Below are positions 22,745-34,715 of a stretch of 64,000 bases of DNA, in pieces; position 1 is the stretch's first letter; every line of letters begins with the position of its first letter. This DNA is from Punctularia strigosozonata HHB-11173 SS5. Lineage: Eukaryota; Basidiomycota; Agaricomycetes; Corticiales; Punctulariaceae. The translations under genes and the position numbers were made by a program. The DNA lies in NCBI RefSeq assembly GCF_000264995.1, contig NW_006767445.1, forward strand, positions 128,851 through 192,850. Direction: 5' to 3'. The notes below the pieces were generated by a model. The model ran no database searches. It saw only the letters and a list, made by a program, of their open reading frames with translations, and had not been told where the DNA came from.

Positions 22745-22850
22745 CCTCACGTGCCTCGTCCGCCATTCCTGTCCCTCTCCCTCGCCGCGATGGAACCCGC
22801 GGACGCAGGCGCTCTTCACCGGCACCCCCCTCCTCGTCCTTAGCGAGAGC

Positions 22851-24325
22851 ATGTCACGCATGACCCCGCTCCGCTTCGTCCGCGAACAGTGGGCCACCGT
22901 GCCCGAGCCCGCCCCGAACAGCGCGCGCGGCCAGACCATCGCCATCACGGGCGCGACGTCCGGGCTCGGGCTCGCCGCCGCCCACCTGCTCGCCCGGCTC
23001 TCGCCCACCCGGCTGATCCTCACCGGCCGCCAACCCGTCCGGATGCGCGAGCTCGAGAAACGTGCGTCACCTCTCTCTCTCTCTCTCTGATCTCTCATCT
23101 GTTGATCTTGTTCAGAGTTTGCGACGGGAGAGGACGCGCCGAGCGTGGACTGGCGAGAGATGGACGCGGGCTCGTTCGCGAGCGTGCGCGCGTTCGCGGA
23201 CTCGCTCGTGCAGGGCGCTGGCGAGCTCACGACGCTGCTCGCCAACGCCGGGCTCGCCACCCGAAAATACGTCCAAACGCCCGACAAATGGGAGTCGACG
23301 TGCGTCTCTCCCCCTCCCCCCTTCTCTCTCTCTCTTTCTATAACCCCCCACCCCCCCAATCCTTATTAATATTTCCCTAATACCCCATCTGGGCGGCGTT
23401 TTCTTTTTCGCAGGTTACAAGTCAACCACCTCTCCCCGGCGCTGTTGGCCGTCCTCGCCCTGCCCAAGCTCGCGCGATCCGCGACGCCGGACTCGCCCGC
23501 GCGCATCTTCGTCGTCTCCAGCGACGCGCACTTCCAGGTCCCGCCCGGCTCCCTCGCCGACCTCCTCCGCGCGCCCAACATGCTCGCGCGCGCGTCCGAC
23601 GAATCCTACTGCACGCCGAGCGCCATGAAAGCGCGCTACGCCCTCTCCAAACGTGCGTGCCCTACCTCTCCCCTTCCCCCCTCTTCTTACTTCTTCTTAA
23701 CCCTCCGTTTTTTCATTCATACGCTCATCTGCGTCGTTCGTCGGTCGGTATACCATCACAGTACTCGTCACGGCGTTCATCCACGAACTCGCCGCCCGCC
23801 TCCCCGCCCCCACTCCTTCCTCCTCGCCCGCACCCGCACCCGCACCCATCCTCGCCGCCTCCCTCAACCCCGGCTTCTGCCACTCCTCGCTCACCCGCGA
23901 AGCCGAGTCCGCCTTCCCGGGCAAATACCTCCTCCCGCTCTTCAAATCGCTCGTCGCCCGCTCCGCCGACTGCGGCGCGCGCGCCGTCGTCCTCCCCGTC
24001 GTCGCGGAGATCCCAAAAGAGCGGAACGGGAAGGGGAAGGGGGGGTTGAACGGGGCGTACGTGACGAACGGGGAGGTGGTGGGCGCGAGCGGGTGGGTCG
24101 AGGGAGGGAGCGAGGAGGAGAGGACGTTTAGGAGGAGGGTGTGGGTACGTGATGAACCTTCTTCCCTCCCCCCCTCGGGCGAGTGCTGATTCCTCCCCCA
24201 CCCCCCCTCTCCTCTCCTTTCCTTTCATTTGATAGGACGAGACGGTCGCGGTGCTGAAAGACGTCGATCCGCGGGTCGAGCAGGTGCTCGCGCAGTACAC
24301 CACCGCGCCCACCGACGCGCAGTAA
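22851..24325 (+). CDS. Short-chain dehydrogenase/reductase
   Basis: An NAD(P)-dependent oxidoreductase with a Rossmann fold. The ATG at 22851 gives MSRMTPLRFVREQW, then the cofactor motif TGATSGLGLAAA. The next exon has LLANAGLATRKY (NAG motif), then LQVNHLSPALLAVLALPKL and IFVVSSDAHF with the catalytic serine region. ARYALSK supplies the catalytic YxxxK. Later exons complete the fold, and the protein ends TTAPTDAQ at TAA 24323-24325. It has about five introns, mostly filled with TC-rich sequence. The overall pattern (ITGATSGLG with a WATVPEP leader) resembles the retinol dehydrogenase/WW-oxidoreductase-like group common in fungi. Substrate is unknown. It is divergent from the phenol hydroxylase-type gene, and the retroelement now lies in the space between them. 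Confidence 0.9.
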
Positions 24326-24435
24326 GGAGAGAGAGAGTAAGTAGAGACGCTGTTTGTTCTTCCCCCACCCCCTCCCTTCCCCTACTCGCTCTCGGTCTCT
24401 CTCTCGCTATGTATTCATGTATACGACCACGATAC

Positions 24436-25325
24436 ACTACCTGTTTTTTTTTTTCTCTCTGCCTCTACGTCGGAGTGTTATGTCTTTTTTCGTCTGTCCC
24501 TTCCATCGTCATGCAAAGCATCTCCATATCGTTGCTTCTTCGCCGTGGGGAACACCCGCATAACCTCGAGCCTCTTCGACCGCCCACCCGCCTCCTAGGT
24601 TCCCCCCGTTTATCAACGAAGAAGAGCAAAGTCACGGTGCGTTCGGTCCTGCGTGATCATCGCATCAAGGGCGTTTCGGGGGGTTAAGAATAAACAGGGA
24701 ATAAGAATGATCGTCGTCAAGTTTATCGCGGGCCTAAGGAATCAACAGACACGCGCGCACGCGTGGGTGTGCGCCAGTGTGCAGTGCGCGCCCTAAGTTA
24801 CTGGTTTTCACGAAAGCGTATCGAAACGCGAGGGACATGCCGATCCTGCGGTTGTTTGGAAGAAGGAGAGGGTGGGATGCAAACGTAGATTAGGTTCAAA
24901 AGAAGGGCGGATCGTGGGCTCTACTTACCCCTTCGATAGGTTGACACCCCCTCCCGCATCGACTTCGAGTTCGCTTGATGTTGATACGTGGGCTCGACGG
25001 TAACGCCTTTCACGTTCTTTTTTTTTACATACGGTTAAACGTTCATGATCGTGGCTGCGTTTCCGCCATTATTACATTTACTGGGACCCACCGTTCGGGT
25101 CTCAGCTCCCAATCTCGGAAATTACATAGAACGTGGATATGCAGGCCGTCGGCGGTCATCAACGTTTAAGTAACCGAAGGGCGGCGATATCGATGGGACG
25201 ACGACGGCGTATCTGTCCAGACTCCAGAGGTGGAGGTGAAGCCTAGGCCGCCACGACGGTCGAAATGCCAAAACCCAAGGATAACTTGAGCGAAAAGTAG
25301 CTTTGACGTGAGAGAGAGAGGGGGG
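24436..25325 (+). repeat. Long direct repeat, left copy
   Basis: About 0.88 kb that recurs in the same orientation at 45711-46622. Matching starts at ACTACCTGTTTT and runs to CTTTGACGTG, with small indels and scattered differences. No coding motif is seen. It starts about 110 bases after the dehydrogenase stop codon. Confidence 0.85.
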
Positions 25326-25450
25326 GGGGGCGATGAGTCCTGCACTGAAGCAATCGACGTCTTTGAGACTGGGCAGTACGCGCTCCGTAACGTGCGAGGG
25401 GTAGCGCCCTGGGTCCTGGTATATCGCAAAAGCCCTCTTGGGAAACACGG

Positions 25451-26516
25451 TCAGGACCAAGCCCTCCTGTATCTTAGGGGTACAATCGGTGAGCACGATA
25501 TGCTGAAGGGCAGGGCAATGGACCAGGAAATTCTGCGATGGCTGCTGGGGATGCCGTGCATATTAAACAGTTCGAGGGCCAGGAACGACCGGAGGAAACG
25601 GCACGATCCCTCGTAGTCCAATCTGTAACAAGTTCCGAGGAATCGTTGAGAACGGCAGCGCAATTTACGAAAGCGATATCGTTGAAGGTCGCGAAGCGAG
25701 AGGGTGTGGAGCATGGGAGCGTCGATACAAGCTAGTAGGTTTTGTGCATCGGAAGTATTGCGATAGGTAATCCGCAGGGTCGCGAGGGCTGGCAGCCGGG
25801 CCGGAGGGTAGAAAATGCTCCGGAATAATTGTAAGGCATGGAACAGTCGCTCAAGCAGAGGTGTTTGAGACCCGTGCACTGCGATAAGAAGGCCCAAAAT
25901 GAAGCTTCAGAGAAGCGCATGTCCTGCATGCAGAGGTGGTTGAGAGAAGAGAATGCTACAGAAAGATTCGGGGTGATGGCTGATGGCTGAGCCAGGTAGT
26001 ACAGCAGCGGCGACGAGTCTTGTCGCTCCGGAAGAATGACGCTCCAGCGATCACAAAGTTCGAGCACCTCCAGGGAACTGAGGGCCATAAACGACAGAAC
26101 CTGCTTCGCCGGATCGACAGAGGGGTACCTGATCGACAATTTCCGCAGGTGCGGGAGCGAGATTTGAAACCGGGGAACGTCGGCCGTCGGCGAGTTTAGA
26201 TCGATGTACAAATATGTCGCGTCCATGACCCTGGAGCAGGTGGTGACCTTTCGCGCGACGTCCTCCATGGGTCTCCCCTCTAGGCGAACACATTTGGCAT
26301 CGCCGTCAAGGCCGGGACAACATGACATGTCTTTCTCGACAAGCCGCGACGGATTCCGCGCTCCCGAAATGTGTCGCATCCTTGGTAAGAAAGATATCGA
26401 GTCAGTACAAGAGCAGAAAATGATAAAAAAATATTCACTCACGTCAGGTCACGGGTGCGGCGATGGTCAGGCGAGGAGCGGAGTATAAGGAGATGGGTTG
26501 CCGCAAAGTCAACCAT
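25451..26516 (-). pseudogene. F-box/LRR-type protein, probably broken
   Basis: A minus-strand gene resembling the C-terminal leucine-rich part of agaricomycete F-box proteins. A possible first exon begins MVDFAATHLLILRSS at 26516 and ends at a gtgagt donor. The next exon runs from about 26385 and shows LRR-like units (ISLPHLRKLSIRYPSVD; FMALSSLEVLELCDR; CTGLKHLCLSDCSMPYN). Near 25830 the reading frame shifts by one base without a splice site; the other frame continues with LATLRITYRNTSDAQNLL and APMLHTLSLRDLQ. No clear F-box helix is visible at the N-terminus. It is most likely a decayed gene. F-box proteins pick targets for ubiquitin ligases, but nothing indicates a role here. Confidence 0.5.
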
Positions 26517-27343
26517 CGTTCATATAAGCCGTCTTTGTCCTAAGCGGTGCGTATCCTCTGTGGCACACATGGTCTATGGCCATGGGCTACTCTATGTGCC
26601 CGTCACGACAACGCACGAAGTACTCCGTCCACTGGACTTGGGACCACCGTCGGTCTAACGAACGGGATAGCAGCGGAAGATGATATAATGAAGGCGGAAA
26701 AAATACCGGGATTCCTTCAAACGTGTCCTAGTAGCATATCACCATCCACCTTCGTCACAAGATCTGGATGAATAGCGCCCGGCATTTGTGTCTACTACGT
26801 CCATCCCCCTGAAGATGGATGGAGGGAGAGCAACGAGACCGTAACGGCACCTCCATCGTAAATTTCCACTCTGTAATGTTTTCTTGACATCTCGCGGAAG
26901 ACTTGTTTCGACAGAGTCAAGTGCAACAAGGAAAGCCCATACAGTACGTAGCAAAGGCGATGGCCGCAATGCCACGCGCTTGATAACAGTACTCACGCCA
27001 CCACAACTCATGGTGTCTCATCCAACCTTGACTAGACTCCGAAGAGTGACTTCTCCTCGCTGTCTCATATTACTGGCAAATACATCCGCTTCTAGCATCG
27101 TCGCGAGTTACATTGACCTTCAAGGGATTGGCATCCGCATTAATGAATTCGTCCACCAAAAATGCCACCCGCCGTCCGACCCCCGCACTCAGTGCGTACA
27201 GCAAGATGTAGGTAGATTTACGTAATGCACGCCATCTCCCAGCCGCGCGCCCGGTCGTGTGAGACCTTAGCGCATGGCAATCGACTGATCCCAAACTGCA
27301 TTCACTGGTACATCTACATATCTCAAGGTACAGGTTCACGGAG
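26517..27343. other. Intergenic region, no gene seen
   Basis: About 0.8 kb between the F-box pseudogene and the 3' end of the adenylate-forming reductase. Short frames on both strands show no recognisable motif. Confidence 0.45.
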
Positions 27344-30300
27344 TTAATGCGTAGCATCCGGGCTTCGGGGCAGTAAGCCCACGTCTTTCCAATACTCCAG
27401 CCAGTGTCGAACGTCCTCTGTTCCAAGCGGCTGCAGCTTGCCCAAGCTCGGTGCGACTTCCTTCGCCCTGGACATATCCATCATCGGGAGCCCCATCGCT
27501 TCCCTACCACGATCTTTACCAGAATTTTGTCCAACCGTTCTTCCGGCCGACTTGAAGAACGCGAGTAGACGCAATGCTGGATTCTCTCGCATGAGTTGCA
27601 CTTCCGTTTTGGTTTTGTCTTTAAAATTCTCCTCAAGCGCGGCCAACCAGTCGGAATACGAGACCAACTCTACGTTGAGTTCTTCGGATATCGACAGAAG
27701 GAGAGACGTCCAAGGCACTGGGTGAGGATGTGCCAGGTGCAAGACAGGAGATGCCTGCATGTCCTCGGCCAGGGACATCTCGACCAGAGCACGGGCCGCA
27801 GCTGCCAGGGGTATCCAGGCCACTTCCTGCTCCAGGGTACATCAGGTTGAGATTTAATGGCATGGAAAAATGTGCTCACCGCGTCTAGGTCAGGAAGTCG
27901 ACGTAGGATCGGTCCGGACGCCACGAGCGAGGGGAACCATTCGGCCGTGTTCCAAGCACCACTCTTAGTCCCGCTGAGCTGTCCAACTCGGACGGAGAGG
28001 GTTCGAAGGGAGGGAACAGCGACAGCAGCATTCGCCAGAATCCTCTCCGATATCCATTTGGACTCCGAGTAACCGTTCCCAATCGCGACCTTCGGGTCGT
28101 TGAGGGCATCCTCCTTCGCTGGCGATGTCAACTTCAAATCTGTGAGTGCTTGGTCAATATATACTTCGATCAACTAATTAAGTGTCACGTACTTCGCAGG
28201 ACAGAGACACTGCTAGTAAATACGATCGACGGCGGTGTCGGACGCGGCGAAGAGATCGCGAAATCTATGAGGGAGCGGATGATGGCTAGTTGAGGCTCGA
28301 ACGAGGCCAGTGACAAATTGAAGTCCACGCGGTATGCTACATACCATGTCAGAATATTCGGAATCTGCTACAGGGGTAACGATCATACCTATGTGGATGA
28401 TTGTCGTCAGAGTGCTCCGGATCTAGTCCGTGGCATCATGAGTAGGAGCAAGATTTCAGGGAATGTAACCGACGTACCTCGTCCAACAATGCACTCTCCA
28501 GTCCTAAGCTAGGACTTGCCAGGTTGCCTTCGATGAGCACGACCTTCTCCGAGTCAACGAGGCCTTCGTCTAATCCGCGTGCTGCGAGAGCGACCTTCTG
28601 GCGTGCTTCTATTGCTTTACCCTTCGAAGAAGGTCGATTGAGCGCGTAGACCTTGCGGACGTTGGGTAACGACACCAACTCCGCAAGTACGCTAGCACCG
28701 AGTCCACCGGTCGTACCAGTGACGAGGATCACATGTCTGTCTAACGCGGGCGATAACTTTGCATGGCCTGGGCGTGAAGGGAAATCACCGCAGTATTTCT
28801 CTAGCAGTGCGAGCATGTCGCCAGCTTTTTGCGCCTCATCATTGGCGCGATTGATCAGGTGGTCATTCTGGGTGATGAATCTGGCCAGCGAGGCTATCGT
28901 CGGGGACATGTACACCAAGTCCGCTGGGATCGCACGCGGCGCTACGGCCGAATCGCGAAGCGCGCGCACCAAAGTGTTCCGGATCCAAGTCGCTTGCAAG
29001 CTACACGTTGCGTTGAGCTTCTGCTACTTGTCTATACGAAAGCAATACATACCTATCACATCCATATTCAAATAGGTCATCTTCGTCGCGCACGTGAGCC
29101 TTCATAACACCGTGAACAGTCCTCCTAACGAACTCGAGTACAGTAGACATATCCCAATCCTTAGGTGCGTCTATGCCTTCCTGAGCCGTTTCGGCCACAG
29201 CCTGATAGAGGGCTTCTATCTCGCTCTCATAGTCCTTGAGGATAGCTTGGCGACGCGTCGACCCTTTGGCGGTGTACTGGAACGGCTTCGTTGGCGATGC
29301 CACCAAAATCATCTTTATGGACGGAAGGGGATGAGTCAGGATACGGTACGTTACTACGTGTTGTAAAACTTACCTCTTTGAACAGGCGAGAATGTTGAGG
29401 CGCATACTCGTTCATGCGTTCAACAGTAGACCATATCGAGTTTCGGAACTCGGCTAATTTGGCTTCGTCGGATGGATCGAAGACGTAATCTACTTTGGGC
29501 TGTACGATCACGCCGTTTTGGAACCGGCCGCGCCCGAACATGACAGCAGCCTGGACGCGAGGATCTTGGCATAGTATACTCTCTGCACACATCGAACAAG
29601 AATCAGCACAGTGCAGAGTGGAACACGGTGAGTATTGTACCTAGCGGGCCCGGGTTCGTCTATAAAGATGATTTCATCAGTAAAAAGAGGACGGGGACAA
29701 AAATCCGGCATTCACCTTCTCGCCCGTTGACAGCATGATTTGATCGTCGGTCCTTCCATATACCTTCCAATAACCCTCCTTCGTGGGATGCGGGACGAGG
29801 AGGTCGCTTGTTGCATATGCTTGAGCGCCGTTCCAGGTCATGTTGAAGACCAGTGGTGAATGCGTTTCACATTTCTGTACAAGGTCAGCAAATCGCGGGA
29901 ACGAGCGTCATGTTGCTACTGACCACCATGATAAGTTCGTACGTACCGTCCCCGTACGGTACAAACTCAGGATGATATGTGCGGGTGATCTGGAAGTACT
30001 CCCAGTCTTTCCCGGGAGGTACTGATGGAACCGTTAGTAGATTGCAATGGACATATCTGCCGCGACGCTCACCGGGCAGAATAGGCGCCTTCATGCCATT
30101 CTCGCTGGCTCCGTAGGTAATGTAGATGTTCACCCCGTGGTCTGTCAGAAAATCACCGACGGCCTTGTTCAGTGGGCCTCCACCGTAGAGCTGACAGCTG
30201 ATATTGGAACGCGGTCATCAACGAGGCATTTGACAACACACCACGCCGTTGATCTTGCTCAGTGCGGCAACCTTTACAGGATCGCGCGACCATATCTGCA

Positions 30301-31486
30301 CAGAGGCCGTTTAGATTAAAAAAGGATAGTAGAGCGCTGTCATGTCCACCTCGATGAACAGCGGAACACTGAAGATGTATGTCGAACCTGTCTGCATAGC
30401 GCTTTCAAATATAGAGTCGGGTGCCATGGTGATAGCGGGGAACTGGGGTTTGAATGCGGACAGTGTCATTCCGCAGCACGTCTAGCCATGACACGCAAGT
30501 CAGCCATGAACGTATACGGAGTTCCCGAGAACCCTTACCGCAAAGAGAGTAGTCAATATACCTAGTCCATGAAACATCGGGATAGAGTGGCACGCTAGGA
30601 CCTGGTGACAAAAATCATGTTCGGACAAAACTAACCATGATTACATTAATGAATTGGGATGTGGCGGTCCTCAATTGGACACTCACGTATGCTATACGCA
30701 AAAATCAGATAGTCCTTGTGAGTCCACGAGATCGGCTTCGGAAACGCCGTCGTGCCTACGAAAAGCGGAGTAAGTACGAAGTTTTATCCGTGATATCGCC
30801 TAACCTACCCGACGAGTGGATGTAGTATGCTCTCGAATTGAGGTTGAAATCGCGTTTCGACATCAAATCCGGTTCGTCATTCTTGAATATATCCGCGAAG
30901 ATGGGCATGTCCGAAACGAAATTGTCCCATTGCTTCTCCTTGTCTGCCATGCCTTCGAGAGCCGCACGGACCACAGCTTGTATTCCTGGTTCTCCGGATA
31001 TCAAGAGATGGTCCGCGTTGCTTTTCTGTAGTATATGGGCCAGAGCCACCGACGAGTTGCGATGAGAAATGTGGCAGACAGCATACCCCGCACGTATGAG
31101 GCCTTGCCACGTATGAAAATAGGTGATGGTATCTATTCAACGCCGAATTAGACAAGATCCACCGTCGCGGCAACTGGCTTACCTGTGGCAGCAAAAATAG
31201 CAATAACCGGAGGGTCATGTGTAGCAGGATGGAGGTTCATCCGCGTCAGACGAGCCGTGAACAGACGAGCTGCACGGTGGATGGCGTATACGCCGTGCTT
31301 CATGGTGATAACTCCACAATGATCCACCGCATCCGCGTCGGAGTAGTACCATAGGACATGATCCGGGTTGTGATCGAGGTGCCAGTCAAAGATTTCCGGC
31401 ACGGTAAGAGAGCCATCGAGCGGGGGGATCCTGAACGTGTTCGAAGTGAGCGCATGCGCTTGCGGTAGGGAGACAAGAGGGGGCAT
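27344..31486 (-). CDS. Adenylate-forming reductase 1 (A-T-R, NRPS-like)
   Basis: A three-domain enzyme that activates a carboxylic acid as the adenylate, holds it as a carrier thioester and reduces it with NADPH, usually to the aldehyde. The ATG at 31486 opens MPPLVSLPQAHALT. The adenylation domain has YYIHSSG then TTAFPKPISWTH, GVNIYITYGASENG, and GYWKVYGRTDDQIM. The carrier domain has FEYGCDSLQATWIRN near 29000, with the serine codon split by an intron. The reductase domain starts VILVTGTTGGLGASVL (about 28720), then YRVDFNLSLASFEP, IVFTSSVSVL and GYSESKW as the catalytic YxxxK. The stop is at 27344 after a short C-terminal extension. About 18 exons. The transporter at 32593 is divergent. 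Basidiomycete relatives reduce aryl or aminoadipate-like acids; the substrate here is unknown. Confidence 0.9.
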
Positions 31487-31630
31487 CTTTGGGGGATAAG
31501 GCCTCGCTTAGGTCTCTCCGCGGACTTGAATACTGGCGAGTCAACTCACTTCTTTGTGACCTTCCTGCCATCGACTATAGATACTCGACCTGCACGGCGC
31601 AAGCAGATCAAACAGGGAAATAGAATGCTG

Positions 31631-31900
31631 TCCTCATGTCAGGCTGTGCCCGAACCGCCTGGACCCTGATGGAAGTGAGAGCGCCGGCGAGGTTGACTTC
31701 CGGTTTTGCAGCGCTTCACATTCCTGCATGATGCAGAAGAGATTAGCTATTTCCGGGAATATCGGCATATTGATGTAAGTAAGACACGCTTTGTCATACG
31801 GCGTTGCCTGCGGAATGTAGGTTATATTTACTATCGTATACTTGCACCGAAGGGTCCGACCAAACTTGAATAGATCCCGTTCAATTGCGTTGAAGCGCTC
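31631..31900. other. 270-bp stretch present only in the left inverted-repeat arm
   Basis: The right arm joins GAATGCTG directly to ATAATGACTC, while the left arm has 270 extra bases between them. On the minus strand these bases lie inside one continuous open frame of 105 codons (31634-31951). Either inserted on the left or deleted on the right. No family recognised. Confidence 0.6.
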
Positions 31901-31968
31901 ATAATGACTCACACCACGCGACTGCCATTCACACCAGAAGTTCCCAACCAATCTGAATCACCGACGCA

Positions 31969-32120
31969 CCCGGTGCTGAAGCGGCGTGTCGGCTGTATAA
32001 CAGCTCACGGGGGCCGTGGATGCACTGTGTGCGCCAAGCCGTGCGTATTGACGTGCGGTGCGGCAACCGGTTGTTCCGCTATTGGGACCGCGCCGGAAAT
32101 ATACCTACCTACCTACCTAC
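31969..32120 (+). mobile_element. Short insertion with (ACCT)n tail, SINE-like or truncated LINE-like
   Basis: About 152 bases interrupt the left arm; the right arm shows the uninterrupted version of the site. The insertion is G+C-rich and ends GCCGGAAATATA followed by about four CCTA units. The same core and tail occur at 11490. A short tandem tail at one end fits a non-LTR-type insertion. A pol III promoter (A and B boxes) is not convincing. Confidence 0.45.
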
Positions 32121-32592
32121 CCGCCGGTGATCATCGATCATGGATCAGGTCAGAAATGGTAGTGCTCCTCGGCAAATTCCGACCATCTATGTCAATGACA
32201 TGTGACAACAGCTCCTTGTCTCGCTGTAAGGAAGCGATGAGATGATATCGCCTGTCCATGCAGGGGAATGCAAGTTTCGGTAAGGAACATTCAACGCGGA
32301 CGCGAAAGTTCGCTTCGGGCTTTTGTCATGACGCGAGCATCGGATACTCCCTCATGCCAAGTGCAACCGATGCCTGGGTCTATTCATATCCACATCAACT
32401 GAATCAACTGAGTCTGGACGGACATATGGGATCTCATCGCATCGGACTGCTCACCATGCAGACTCTGGCGGGTAATCACACTGGACACTAGCCTCGCTAA
32501 GTTGCATACTCTCCCCAAGCACTGCCTGTCCGTGCTTTGCTACCCGTCAGACGCAACATACAACACACAATACCAAGAACAAACTCGCAGCT

Positions 32593-34374
32593 ATGCCTGA
32601 GAAGGCGGAGCAAGATGTTTCTGGGGCTAATATCGAAATGGCGGTAGCAGACGAGCCCAAGTTACCTCGAAGCGTCCGATTCAAAGCTTTGTGCACCTTG
32701 ATTGGTGGGTACGTCAATGCGCGCTAGCCTTCGTTTCAGCATAAGAGCTGATATCACTGGTTGTCTAGATGGTGTGCCTTGTTCGCAACGTTTGGCTATG
32801 CTAATGCTTTCGGAGTGTACCAAGACTTCTATCAACGCTCAGCATTATCGACGTCATCCGATATTAGCTGGATAGGCTCACTGCAGCTATTCTTTCTCGT
32901 CGCAATGGGGCTTCCTGCAGGGCGCCTTTTAGAGCGAGGTTACTTCAAACAGGTCGTTTTCGCGGGCTCGGTACTCTACATCATATCGTGAGCTCAACGA
33001 CAAATGATGTGATTCATTTCGGTGATACTGTTTTCAGAGCGTTCATGTTATCACTTGCGAGCCCGCATAGCTACTATCAAGTTATTTTATCGCAGGGAGT
33101 AGGTATGGGAATCGGGTGAGTTCGTTTATCTTGTCTCAAGCTGTACGCTCACATGCTTTGTAGCGCCGGGCTTATTTATATGCCTGCACTCACCGTCCAA
33201 GCACATCACTGGAAATCTCACCGCGCGCTGGCAATGGGAACCGTCATGACGGGTTAGCATGCATCAGTATCACCAATACCACGAGACTGACATCGACAGC
33301 AGGCACATCCACGGGTTCAATCGTCTTTTCAATCTTGCTGAACCGACTGATGAACGGTCAGGTTGGATTTGCGTGGGGTGTGCGCACTTCCGCCTTCATC
33401 ATACTCGGGATGCTACTTGCTGCAAATACCTTGATGAGTTCCGGGCCTGCTCATCCGCGCGACTTTGACGATAAGGTGGCTTTGGGAGAGGTTATTTGCG
33501 ATCGACCATTCATTCTGGGAATCACGGGGTGAGTTCCCTAGCAATACAATGTCTATTGCAGCGGCTAATACGTTGACAGCCTTCTTCTAGGTCTGATGGG
33601 AGTATACTTCCCATGTAAGTGCCGTTGCACTCCCATTGGTCACTGCGATTGCTGACCGGCGCAGATTTCTATCTACAAGCTACTGAAATCTTGCATGGTG
33701 TTAGCAAAGACCTGGCATTCTATACGGTAGGTTTCGCCTCGCGCACGCGTGGCAAAATGTTCTCATACTGTGCTAGATCGCTATCTTAAATGGTGTATCC
33801 ATCCCAGGACGTATCATCTCCGGCATATTAGCTGACCGGTTTGGGGTGCTCAACGTTATAACACCCTCGTGTCTCTTAGGCGGCGCACTGACATTGATTA
33901 TGCTGAATGTGAAGACCGCGGAGACGGCTATCATCGTTTCCGTTCTATTTGGGCTATCATCTGGAGCATGTGCGTATCTGCACATATGAGCTACTGGCTC
34001 GTTGTAATGGTCTACGCAGTCTTTGCTCTATTGGGACCCGTTCCGGCCACTCTGTCACGGCGTCCATCGGAGCTAGGGTATGATTGTCTCTAAGAAAGCT
34101 AAGGTGAATTTCACTGACCCAGTCATGCAGACTCCGGATGGCTCTCACATTTGGATACACTTCCTTCGGGACCCTGGCAGGCACACCTATCGATGGTGCT
34201 CTGGTTGCCGGAAACAAATGGTTCAGACCGGCCTTATTCTCTGCAGTGAGTAAGACTGTCACGTCGACTGACTTGACGTTCATGCGGATGTAGATGATGT
34301 TTTTTGGGGCGTCGGGGTTATTGGGGGCTACACGGTTTCTGGTCTCCCGAGAGAAGGGTTCATGGCGTGTATAG
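32593..34374 (+). CDS. Major-facilitator transporter, monocarboxylate (MCT)-like
   Basis: A 12-helix transporter of the fungal monocarboxylate porter-like group. The ATG at 32593 gives a polar N-terminus (MPEKAEQDVSGANIEMAVAD), then GWCALFATFGYANAFGVYQ, the usual helix 1 pattern of this group. Next come SDISWIGSLQLFFLVAMG, AGRLLERGYFKQVVF, SHYYQVILSQGVGMGIGAG with PALTVQAHHW, and TSTGSIVFSILLNRLM. The second half has IAILNGVSIPGRIISGILAD, the helix 8-9 loop signature, and FGTLAGTPIDGALV. The last exon ends REKGSWRV at TAG 34372-34374. About ten exons, with no sign of damage. It could import or export an organic acid or a cluster product across the plasma membrane. It is the only gene inside the 3.1-kb unit framed by inverted repeats. 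Confidence 0.88.
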
Positions 34375-34387
34375 AATCGCATACTTC

Positions 34388-34715
34388 GGGAGTATCTGAT
34401 GCTCGCGTCATGACAAAAGCCCGAAGCGAACTTTCGCGTCCGCGTTGAATGTTCCTTACCGAAACTTGCATTCCCCTGCATGGACAGGCGATATCATCTC
34501 ATCACTTCCTTACAGCGAGACAAGGAGCTGTTGTCACGCGTCATTGACATAGATGGTCGGAATTGTCGAGGAGCACTACTATTTCTGACCTGATCCATGA
34601 TCCATGATCACCGGCGGGCAGTGCGTCGGTGATTCAGATTGGTTGGGAACTTCTGGTGTGAATCGCAGTCGCGTGGTGTGAGTCATTATCAGCATTCTAT
34701 TTCCCTGTTTGATCT
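34388..34715 (-). repeat. Right arm of inverted repeat around the transporter gene
   Basis: 328 bases that match the left arm in reverse complement with few differences. It begins 14 bases after the transporter stop codon, so it probably forms the gene's 3' flank. Confidence 0.88.

Larger units (their letters stand above)
31605..32351 (+). repeat. Left arm of inverted repeat around the transporter gene
   Basis: Matched in reverse complement by 34388-34715. The arm holds about 325 matching bases, interrupted by two stretches absent from the right arm (31631-31900 and 31969-32120). It starts AGATCAAACAGGGAAATAG and ends GGATACTCCC. It lies between reductase 1 and the transporter, thus inside their shared promoter region. 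Confidence 0.88.

Noticed and set aside
31969-32120. tRNA-derived SINE with pol III A and B boxes
   Set aside because: GGTTGTTCC resembles a B box only loosely, and no matching A box at the right spacing was found.
31605-34715. The inverted-repeat unit as an autonomous DNA transposon
   Set aside because: No transposase frame exists inside, and no flanking target duplication could be seen. It is reported only as a repeat-framed gene.
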